From Blattamonas nauphoetae (lineage: Eukaryota > Preaxostyla > Oxymonadida): a stretch of DNA of 63,379 bases. The translations under genes were made by a program, and so were the position numbers. The stretch is from assembly GCA_033064195.1 (NCBI GenBank), contig JARBJD010000392.1, positions 1 to 63,379 on the forward strand. Direction: 5' to 3'. Positions 52,902 to 63,379 of the stretch are shown here, piece by piece; the first letter of the stretch is position 1; every line of letters starts with the position of its first letter. A model generated the notes under the pieces. That model searched no databases, was not told where the DNA came from, and saw only the letters and a program-made list of their open reading frames with translations.

Positions 52902-54456
52902 CGAAGAAAGGACCTATCACCTAAAGCTGTCCAGATCCTACTGTAGAATTGTCCATTCGCACAGACTTGGCTGTAACGTCTCAACAACAATGGCATTGGG
53001 TGATTTACTTGTACAAATGCAATAAAAAGAACATTTCACTCGTTGAACTCTCATTCTGTCTTTTTCACAAAGAACGGTGTAAACTTTCGACATGACACGC
53101 GATCATCACCAAAACCGATGTCATTGAGTGTGATATGCTCTACAGAAAATTGCTGGTGATTTATGAAAGAATTTTTTTTTGGGACGCACCATAGTGTTTT
53201 GCGACCTTTCAATGAGAATTGCCCATTTGTCACCACAAGTTTCGGACACTTTTTCATGAATTTTCACATTTCACTACTTTCACTTCATTTACTCCGTTAT
53301 TACATCATTTTAACGAACATAAGTCGACGCGAGACGTATAGCGCATTTCCTTAGTTTCATTTTGTTGGTTCTTCACTTCACCGTTTTGACGACTCTTTTC
53401 TTCACAACTTGCACACTATTAGATTTTTGCCCCGATTTTCACATATTGCGCCTTCTTTCTCGTTGTTAGAGGAAGGTGTGCTCAAATTTTCAGAAATTTT
53501 TGTCGGATAGTTGTCTCAAAATTTCACTTTTTTGATTCGTCATTTCACAGCTTTTCACAGTGTTTGCATGTTTGAACACCACTTCAGCCCCTTCTTTCTC
53601 ACATCATTCTCTCCACATTTCACCTCGAGTTGAACCATTACTCCTCTTCATTTTGCTCATATCACTTCCATTTTGTGGGTCGTTCTCACTTCACTAGCAC
53701 ATCATTTTAGTCGAGTTTTCATCAACTTTTTCACAAAAACAGAGTAAATGAAAGCGAAACAACCAACAATGAAACGGGCAAGTCTGAAACTGAGAGTGAA
53801 AATGACGATCGTGAAAACGGTGTGAAATGTGACACCAATCGTGAAAATGTCGCTTGTGTTCCGGTTTTTCTCTCTTTAAAACAACAAAAATGATTCAAAA
53901 ATGTACGTGATATGATGAAGATTACGGAAAAATTCCGAGATATGAAGTGAGCCGTTGAAAGTGAGATCTCGGTAAAAGTCCGGAATCTTCACTTAACGGA
54001 AATTAGTGTGTTGAATTTGAGAAAAAGTTTGAACGAACTGAGTATGAATGAAGTGGTTAAAACCAGTAATCAACGAGAAAACGAAGACGGAAGTGAGACC
54101 AAAAATGAAACAATAACGAGTGAAAATGAAGTGACAATTCGGTTGAAACTAGTGAAAACAGAGCTGAAACAAGATAAAAATGATGTCGATATGGTGAAGA
54201 ATGCATACTTTTACCGAGATCTGGACCTGGTTGTGAAACCTCAAATAACTCTGCAAAAGTCCGAAATCTTCAAAAAACGAAGCATACCACGATGATCCTG
54301 AGCACCAGAAGAATCAGAAACGCGAAGAATCGGAACGAAACAAGCACTCTTGAGAATTGAGTGATCGAACCCATTGATCCTCGATTCCAGTGAAAAATCC
54401 AAAACTGAGAAATCAACGAAAGAAAATCTAATTCTGAATTTTTTAATTTGTATTAA
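52902..54456. repeat. TTTTCAC / GTGAAAA inverted-skew tract
   Basis: From about 53,030 to 53,740 the plus strand is pyrimidine-rich with more than ten TTTCAC or CACTTC words. From about 53,745 to 54,235 it switches to purine-rich with repeated GTGAAAA, GAAGTGA and GTGAAAC. It is thus a loose, imperfect inverted repeat about 1.2 kb long centred near 53,742. No supported gene; the open frame at 54,008-54,295 is low-complexity. It may be foldback arms or the right border of the inserted transposon. Confidence 0.45.
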
Positions 54457-54903
54457 ATGAATCCAACTGCGATGTACAAGGAAAGACGTCGAGTATGTTC
54501 GGAACAAGCATTAATTGAATCAATGAGAGAAGAGAACTGTTCGCTAGTCTCTGAGTATGTCAGAAATAATGTGCCGGTGACGTATGTTCATGAGGGAGTT
54601 GAATGGAGAATAAAACCAAAGTTGTGGAATCAAGGAAACAGACCTCACTTAGCGAAACGTCGACACTATACTCAATCATTCGTTGAAAATGAACTGAAGA
54701 AATACAATTGTGAGCTCGTCGGTGAGTACACGAAAGTTCTGGTTCCATTCACATATCGAGAGATTGGCGGAAGTGAAGTGTTCAGAATTAGACTTGATGC
54801 ATGGCTGACTGCTAAGAAAAAGCCCCATCTGAGAAAACAAAAACAAACGCTCAACTGTTTTTATTTTCTGATTTTTTTACTTTGTAGTAAATCGCACTGC
54901 TAA
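54457..54903 (+). CDS. Small protein with two CEL..Y repeats (148 aa)
   Basis: Start set by GAATTTTTTAATTTGTATTAAATG. It contains two units: 'LIESMREENCSLVSEY...VTYVHEGVEWRIKPKLWNQGNRPHL' and 'SFVENELKKYNCELVGEY...FTYREIGGSEVFRIRLDAWLTAKKKPHL', each aligning with the units of the gene at 49,725. The C-terminus turns hydrophobic (CFYFLIFLLC), possibly because the frame runs into the A/T-rich promoter of the next gene. The family is unknown. The gene is immediately upstream of PolB. Confidence 0.55.
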   Translation: MNPTAMYKERRRVCSEQALIESMREENCSLVSEYVRNNVPVTYVHEGVEWRIKPKLWNQGNRPHLAKRRHYTQSFVENELKKYNCELVGEYTKVLVPFTYREIGGSEVFRIRLDAWLTAKKKPHLRKQKQTLNCFYFLIFLLCSKSHC

Positions 54904-55031
54904 AACCAATCAAAAATAGAATTCAAGAAATTCGAGATCTCTTTCCGAATGCACAATTTCAATTTAGTGATGGTCGAACGTATATTCCAGACAGCAAAAA
55001 TTATCAACATCATCGTTCATTTCTTCTGAAT

Positions 55032-58000
55032 ATGCTTCAACACACAGATCTCGAGTTTCCACATCCAATAAAGAATCTCGATCTCAATCTCATTCCAGAT
55101 TTTATTGAACAAGTGAAACTTCGACAACAGATGGCGTCAGAAGATCGACTTGCTCACCGAATGATCGTGGAAAACATGAAAGCAAATCCAAGAGTGAACA
55201 AAGATGAACTGAAGAAGCAAGTGTTCAGAATGACATGGAAACTGAAATCAATTGAAGAGAAGTTGATGGATCATTGGATGAAGAATCTGTTGATCATTCA
55301 AAAGAAAAATGAACAAATGGAAAAAAGAGAAGTGCAGACATTTGAGGGATTTGAAGAATGTATATTACTTGCTGAACCACGTGACAAAGTAGCATTCAAT
55401 TCTTGTCTCATGGATGCACGAAGGAAGTTCAAAAAGAATGAGGTTGAGAAGGTTGAAGACAATGGAAAACCATATCAGTTGTACTTTCACAATCATCTGA
55501 AAAATGTTGAAGAAATCACAACCTTCATCAAAGCAGTGTTCGACAAAGAGAAGGATCATCCATTCAAGATCAGTATTGACTTCGGAAAGATCGTCGAGAG
55601 AAAAGATAAAGATGAGACAACATACAAAGACTTCAGACCAGAATTGGAGAACACATCAAAGAGTTTCCCAACTGTGATCAGAAGTTCAGGAGATATTAAT
55701 GAGTATTCAAAATATGCAATCAACCTGATCAAAGAATCACAGGAGAGAACACTGATGGATACGAAGACAATGTACATAGCATTCCACTCCATTCTAGTTG
55801 CAGTCTATCGATTCCCAGTTGCAGGAAAAGCAAATGCCATTCTCACTGAACACATCAAAACGAGAAACGTTCGGTACATCGATTCTGAGTTCAACATCTG
55901 CTTCTTTCAAGCACTATCGTTCCTCACCCTTCCTGAGGTTCCTGGCAAGAAGATATCAATCAACATGAGAAACGTTGAAGCAAAAAGATTGTTCGCAGAA
56001 TCGAAGAATCTGACCCACCTGAAGCCACATCAACTGACTGAACACTTGCGCAATTATCCTGGATTTGATATCGCTTGTGATTTGGAGAAAGAAATGATTC
56101 GACACAACATCACAGTTCACATTTATGAATATGATGAAGACAAGAAGAAGTATTTCCTAAGTCAGTCGTATGTCAACGAAAATGATGATGCTCGTGTTCT
56201 TCCCATCCTGATGATTCCACTTACAGCCACTCTCGTTCATGTGATGTTCATTGTTGATCCTGAGAAAATCACTGGATACAAACTCTGTCCTTATTGTCAG
56301 TCAAGAGGATTCCAAGTCAAGGATTCTCACTTCAAGACATACTACGAGAAGCATCTCAAAGAGTGTAAAGAGCTTGATGGAAAACATGTGAAGAAGATCT
56401 CCCTTGATAAGACACCAAGACCATACGTTCCACATATTCTCAACAATAGAACATATGCATTTCTGATGGCACACAAAAGACAATACGAATTCAAACCAAC
56501 ACAGTACTACATCACATACGATTTCGAAACCATGGAAGATCTCATTCTTGACAACTTGTTCTCTGATGACAACACGCAATTGATCTCACACTTGAAGCCT
56601 CTCTCTGTTGCATCAGCAATCAAAACAAAATCAGGAGTGAAGTCAATCTACTTTGACCTTCGAAATGGAAAAGATTTTGTGAAGCAATGGATCAGAGAAC
56701 TCTTCAAATACGCTGAGACCGTTCGAGAGAACAACTCCTACGAAGACCCAGAAATCCCCTCACAAAATGAAGTCAGTGTGATTGGGTTCAACAGTTCCAG
56801 ATTTGACATCAATCTCATCTTTCGTGATCTCGTTGACAAGGATTGGAAAGTGGTGAGTTTCCTTGGATCCACAACAAAGTACAAACAAGTATTGATCAGA
56901 CATGAGAAGACACAACAGGTGCTTCGCTTTATTGACATGATGTCGTACACAGGACCAATGACATTGGATAATGCAGTCAAGGCTTTTGGAGGAAACACAA
57001 CACTTCAGAAATCATTCTTTGCTTACGAATCATTTGATTCATCAGACGACGATACAGTGTTGAGCAAACAAGAACCATTCTCCAAATATGAATTCTATTC
57101 GAGTCTGAACAACAGTGAAATGTCCGACATTGATTACCAACTTTACCTTGATGATTGGAACAAGCAAGGATTCAAGAACCGTTGGGAATACCTCAAGTTC
57201 TACAACATCAGAGACGTTGAATGCATGATTGCACCACTTGACAATCTGATCGATTTGAACTTCCAATACAAAGTGGATATGTTGCACAATCTCTCATTGT
57301 CAGCAAATGCTTCTGCAATCAAGTATGCATGTGCCTACATAGACTTCGATATCGACGATGATTTCAATGGAGTGGATCAATCTGGTGAAATAAAAATCAC
57401 AAAACAATACTGGAAGTACAAGGTTCCATCGTACATTTATCAAGACCAGAAAGCACATCGCAGCACTGCTAAAAATGTCACTGAAGCAGATTACGATTGG
57501 TTTGTTCAACAGTGCAAGAGAGTGTGCTACATCTGCAAGAGTCACTTCTCACAAGCTGTACGACCAACACTGGATCGAATCGACAATTCAAAAGGTCATT
57601 CAAAAGAGAACGTGAAGATCTGCTGTGATTATTGCAACACTTACAAGTCAGACAAGGATGAACATCTCACTCGATTAAGAATTCAACTGAAGAAGTACTG
57701 CATCTGGAAATCACTACCAATGACTCTGACACATGAACAGACATATCACAAACTGAGAGCAGCAGTGACTGGTGGATTATCGAATGTTCAACATCGACAG
57801 AACATCAAAGATGTGACCCCAATCAATCACTTCAAATATGAAGATGGAAAAGTTGTCTCCAAAGATACAGAACATAAAATGACTCATGTCTGTGGAGTTG
57901 ACTTTAATTCACTTTATCCAAGTGCTTTCTCATCAATCAAGAACAAGAACAATCCATACACCAAACACAGAATGTTCATGCCAGGACGATGCTTATTCAC

Positions 58001-59246
58001 CGCAACAGGAGATAAAGAATGTCGAAAGATTATCGAAGACAAGAATCAGAAGACATTGTTCGTTGCAGAGTTGAAAGGACACATCGATGAAAAGTACATA
58101 AATGAGTTCATTAACTTCCCACCAATCTTCAGAAACATCATTGTCAATACGACAGAAGAGAACATTGGAGAGAAGACCTATTCGTTGATGAAGAAACATG
58201 GATTGAAGACTGATGACAAACAAAGAAAACTGACTCAACTCTTGAGCACACACGATCAGTATATGTTCTTTTCGACATACTATCTGTGGTTCCTCATCGA
58301 CTATTGTCACTTCATCGTCGACGACATCAAGAGTGTGATGGTGTTTTCGAGACACGCTGGATTTGAACCGTTCGTGACATCATTTATGAACGATAGAATA
58401 GAAGCAATGAAGGTTGGAAACAAGGGAAATGAACAATTCTGTAAGACGAACTTGAATGGAAGTTACGGATATGATGGAATGAACACTGAGAAGTACAACT
58501 CAATCACAATCTGTAATGAGAAGAGAACATACTTGAAGCAAATGATGAAAGGATTTGTAGCGACTCGAGAGATCAATGAGGACAACTACATTGTGATTGA
58601 AGACAGAGAGAAAGCATCCTGCAAAACATGTCTGCAAGAAGCAGTGTTCACACTCGACAATGCCAAGTTCTGGTATCTGAATTTCATCTACAACTTCATG
58701 TATAAATGCCTAGACATGAACAAGATTCACTTCTGTGAGGGAGACACTGACTCGGCATACTGGGCAATTAGTGGAGATCCAAATGCTGGAATTCATCAAC
58801 AATTTGAACATGTGATTGCTGACAAAGAATTCTATGATGCACACAAATTTGAATGGTTTCCAAATCCTGAAAAGGGAGTTGATGATGAGAAGAAACTGTT
58901 GGGATTAGCTATTGAAAAGGAAGGTGAACAGATGATCTGTCTTGCACCCAAGTGCTACTCTCTCGATGAGAAATGCAAAATCAAAGGAGTGTCACTGAAG
59001 AAAACAAACATCACGAGTGACGATTATGTGAAATGCTGAAATGGAGAGAAAACTGTGACTACAACACTGAACTTTCAAACGAGAAGAATCGTGAGCGAAG
59101 AGGACAGCAATGGATTTGAGATTGCGAAAATACAACAGCAGAAGCTCAGTCTCAGTGGAATTCATCTGAAGGCAATCGTACTTGAAAATGAATCGTGTCC
59201 TCCATTCATTCATGGACTGAAAGCAACTGATTATCAAATCGAATAA
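55032..59246 (+). pseudogene. Protein-primed family B DNA polymerase, element 2
   Basis: Homologous to the element 1 polymerase along its length. It shows the OTU-like segment (D284...N288-I-C290 and a later LVHVMF), a C2HC-like finger (CPYC...HLKEC), exonuclease motifs (YDFET, FNSSRFD, YNIRD), the HNH-like zinc module (C832xxC835, LDRID, CCDYCN), and polymerase motifs DFNSLYPS, LNGSYGYD and GDTDS, with LLGLAIEKEG. The N-terminal coiled coil is shorter than in element 1, and the true start may lie slightly upstream of 55,032. The region looks broken in about one or two places. It is followed by the integrase, the same order as in element 1. Confidence 0.85.
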
Positions 59247-59248
59247 AC

Positions 59249-59269
59249 ACAAACTTTATTTTTGAATAA
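59249..59269 (+). promoter_or_regulatory. Shared element promoter motif (integrase, element 2)
   Basis: AACTTTATTTTTGAATAAATG, ending in the integrase start codon. Very close to the element 1 integrase promoter (TTATTTTTATGTCAAATAAATG). Confidence 0.55.
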
Positions 59270-61360
<2,091 letters not shown>

Positions 61361-61404
61361 TGCGATCTTCGATCTGAGAACTTTGTTCGTTTTCAATAAT
61401 GTTT

Positions 61405-61426
61405 CGAATATTTTTATTTCTCTTAA
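61405..61426 (+). promoter_or_regulatory. Shared element promoter motif (119-aa gene)
   Basis: GAATATTTTTATTTCTCTTAAATG. The T-run/ATTT plus TAAATG pattern directly precedes the start codon. Confidence 0.55.
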
Positions 61427-61786
61427 ATGACATCACTGAAAATATTAGAACCGTTTGATCCTGAGCAGAAAGAGTTCACAAACATCCACGACTTTCAGAG
61501 ATACTTGGAGAAGAATAGAAAAGAACTGAATGAGTACACAACACAGAAACTGAATAGGATGATTCAAATTGATGGATATCGAATTACAAAAATAAGAGGT
61601 GAGATAGCACTGAGGAAACGATATGATGATGCTTCCACTTCTCCTAACTCACTCTCGATTGATCAAAGATTATCAGACATTGAAGAATCAATTCGAGCGT
61701 TGACAGATACTCTCAGCATGAGACTTCGAAGTCTTGACGAGACCATCAACAACCTTATTCAAGAATTAACGGACCCTTCTGATTAG
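61427..61786 (+). CDS. Conserved small element protein, 119 aa (homologue at 7,679)
   Basis: MTSLKILEPFDPEQKEF..., sharing 'YTTQKLNRMIQIDGYRITK' and 'IALRK' with the 118-residue protein of element 1, followed by a coiled-coil-like tail with regular Leu/Ile spacing. It lies between integrase and ATPase, convergent with the ATPase and overlapping its end by 21 nt. Unknown family; being kept in both elements marks it as a core gene. Confidence 0.65.
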   Translation: MTSLKILEPFDPEQKEFTNIHDFQRYLEKNRKELNEYTTQKLNRMIQIDGYRITKIRGEIALRKRYDDASTSPNSLSIDQRLSDIEESIRALTDTLSMRLRSLDETINNLIQELTDPSD

Positions 61787-62647
61787 TCCATCTTTGTTGA
61801 TCTCAGTCAGTGCAACTCCATCTGTATTGTATCGAAGAATGACTGCTTCACATTTTTGTTTCCTTTGGTAGACATTCCAGAATTGTCGAATGTCAATTGG
61901 TGAGTTCAACTGATGATAGACTCGACTGATTCGTTCTTTGTTGAATCCTCCAAAGATCCACATTGAATCAATGTTTGACTTCATATCTGCTGACAGACTG
62001 AACAGCTCATGCATTGTCAGAAAGAAAGTGAATTTCGGTTGTCGATTCTCCAGTAACAAGTCCATCATTGTCATTCTATTTTTGGATGTTCTTCGTTCAC
62101 CTAGGATTCTGCGACAGTCATCAAGGAGAATAATTGTTTGGAGATTCTTCACTGAGAAGTCATCAATGTATAGAGCATCGAACAGTTCATCTCGACACTC
62201 ATCAGTAATGCGATCTTGCCACTGGTTGTCTATGATCTCTTCATAGGCTGCTTTTGATTCAGAGAGTTCCAACAGAAACGGTAGTGCATCATCGTATTTC
62301 ACTTTCACATACGGAACGTTCAGTATTGGTTTGAATTTGTCGAAGGTTGGATCAATGTTCTTATCAGTGACGAAGACAAACAAATGGAATAATTCATTTC
62401 TAACTTGAACATTTTGGAGTTTGGCAACCTCTCGAAGAGCATTGAATGTTTTTCCACTTCCTCTATTCCCAACGAGGACATTGACACTATTGCGATTGAA
62501 ATTTAGGTCTGGATGTATTTGTGATTGTACTTCATGAGACACATTCCTACTAGAAGCTTCACTCAGTTTTGCATTCACATATGCTGTTAGAGACAAGGGT
62601 TCCACCCTCCGCGAAACCTCTGGTTTAGCCATATTCAATTTCTTCAT
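61766..62647 (-). CDS. A32/FtsK-HerA-type packaging ATPase, element 2
   Basis: 293 residues, starting MKKLNMAKPEVSRRV. Walker A GNRGSGKT at 60-67, Walker B 'TIILLDDCRRIL', then 'KFTFFLTMHELFSL'. About half of the residues match the element 1 ATPase, including 'IHPDLNFNRNSVNVL'. Looks whole. It is divergent from the virion-type gene at 62,709 with a 61-nt A/T-rich gap, as in element 1, but its orientation relative to PolB is reversed. Confidence 0.87.
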   Translation of the reverse strand: MKKLNMAKPEVSRRVEPLSLTAYVNAKLSEASSRNVSHEVQSQIHPDLNFNRNSVNVLVGNRGSGKTFNALREVAKLQNVQVRNELFHLFVFVTDKNIDPTFDKFKPILNVPYVKVKYDDALPFLLELSESKAAYEEIIDNQWQDRITDECRDELFDALYIDDFSVKNLQTIILLDDCRRILGERRTSKNRMTMMDLLLENRQPKFTFFLTMHELFSLSADMKSNIDSMWIFGGFNKERISRVYHQLNSPIDIRQFWNVYQRKQKCEAVILRYNTDGVALTEINKDGLIRRVR

Positions 62648-62708
62648 TTGTGATTTAACTCTAATTAAAATATACTTTTGGTTTTTTTATTTTGTATGAA
62701 AATACACA
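62648..62708. promoter_or_regulatory. Divergent promoter, ATPase / virion-type gene, element 2
   Basis: 61 nt, A/T-rich. Toward the plus gene it reads GGTTTTTTTATTTTGTATG before the start; toward the ATPase TATTTTAATTAGAGTTAAAT. It matches in position the divergent promoter at 6,645-6,677. Confidence 0.5.
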
Positions 62709-63379
62709 ATGTCACAAAAGATAGTGTACGTTCAACCACAAAGAAAAGCACAAGCGAAGAAACCAAGAATGAGATACGCAGCAGAGACTCAAGCAGCATT
62801 GAAACGAATCTATGCCGACGATGATATTCAAACCAGACGCAATGATGCTCTGTGTAGTCTTCCATCAGCTCGTGAGTATATTGCGAGAACTGGACGAAAT
62901 TGGACTGCGAAAGTAGAACAATATGGACAAGTTCATGATGTGATGGTCTACGAGAATGATACTGGAGATTTGATTGCAGTCAATGGTGCCATGCTAACTC
63001 CATACAACAGTAGACCAGTCAAAGAGACATACTATGCAATGAATCCAACACCAGACATGCGAAGACAGAAACCATACACATCATTCAATCAAGAGAATGG
63101 AAGGAAAATCAAAGCTGTACATCGGAATTTCCTCAAGAATGGATCATACGATTTGCCAACCAATTATCGAGACATCAGCTATGAAGAGATGAAGACCAAA
63201 CGATCTCAACAACCATATGCAATAATGAAGAGAGCTGTTGGTGAACACATGACAGACACATTGGGAATAACTCGTGCAAATCGAAGTAATCCAGCTGATC
63301 CCAGCAAGAATGTTTTAGACAATATGGTGTTCAATTCAATTCAATCACAGATTGCATCACTGATGTGGGATCAATGGCA
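62709..63379 (+). CDS. Virion-type protein, element 2 (open to window edge)
   Basis: At least 223 residues with no stop before the window ends. It starts MSQKIVYVQPQRKAQAKKPR (basic), followed by 'REYIARTGRNWTAKVEQYGQ' and 'DTGDLIAVNGAMLTPYN', then 'PYTSFNQENGRKIKAVHRNF' and a 'HMTDTLGITRANR' region. It aligns piecewise with the decayed gene at 5,708-6,644 of element 1 and shares its divergent position next to the ATPase. The basic N-terminus and position suggest a virion or assembly protein. Family not recognised. Confidence 0.6.
   Translation, partial: MSQKIVYVQPQRKAQAKKPRMRYAAETQAALKRIYADDDIQTRRNDALCSLPSAREYIARTGRNWTAKVEQYGQVHDVMVYENDTGDLIAVNGAMLTPYNSRPVKETYYAMNPTPDMRRQKPYTSFNQENGRKIKAVHRNFLKNGSYDLPTNYRDISYEEMKTKRSQQPYAIMKRAVGEHMTDTLGITRANRSNPADPSKNVLDNMVFNSIQSQIASLMWDQW

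Noticed and set aside
54008-54295. 95-residue open frame
   Set aside because: Lies in the GTGAAAA-rich tract, lacks the element promoter motif, and its Lys/Glu/Asn composition follows from the repeats.

Overview
The window is nuclear DNA of a small-genome, intron-bearing unicellular eukaryote. Genes use all three standard stop codons as stops. The spliced host genes have tiny GT-AG introns (about 31-46 nt), and the gene content (importin-alpha-like, alpha-adaptin-like, Crinkler/RHS-type P-loop proteins) together with Polinton/Maverick-type giant transposons fits an anaerobic metamonad protist (oxymonad or parabasalid-like). That placement is an inference from protein style; no rRNA or mitochondrial marker is present to prove it.

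Layout. (1) About 1-14.4 kb is the body of a Polinton/Maverick-like element. It holds a fibre-type gene end with an S74-like chaperone domain, two tandem major-capsid-like genes, several small virion-type genes, an A32/FtsK-like packaging ATPase, small conserved genes, a protein-primed family B DNA polymerase and an rve integrase. (2) About 14.46-18.76 kb is a primase-helicase cassette lying among inverted copies of a TGCCCC.../GTCCAC-iteron repeat. (3) About 19.17-49.46 kb is host DNA in two tandem copies, A and B. Each copy has a Crinkler/RHS-like gene (+), an importin-alpha-like gene (-), an alpha-adaptin-ear-like gene (+) and a large helical-repeat gene (+). Copy A also carries an 8-bp-TSD (hAT-like) non-autonomous transposon, which contains a smaller TA-type element, and a foldback element that splits the helical-repeat gene. 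Copy B ends abruptly at 49,464. (4) From 49,465 to the window end is a second, related Polinton-like element whose left end starts with the expected AG. It holds two small repeat-domain genes, a decayed DDE transposon, PolB, integrase, a small conserved gene, the ATPase and a virion-type gene running off the edge.

How it works together. Within each Polinton-like element, PolB and integrase would copy and insert the DNA, and the ATPase plus capsid genes form a packaging/virion module. In element 1 the replication and integration genes are open while most virion genes look broken, so it is best read as a partly decayed fossil. Nearly every element gene is preceded within about 25 nt by a T-run/ATTT block ending in (T)AAATG, which looks like a shared element-specific promoter. 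The host block records a tandem duplication, later homogenisation of its 3' part, and then transposon insertions that can be ordered in time because the two copies act as filled and empty sites.

Limits: all calls are from reading the sequence and motif recall; no database search was run. Gene models with introns are inferred from frame continuity and GT...AG ends.
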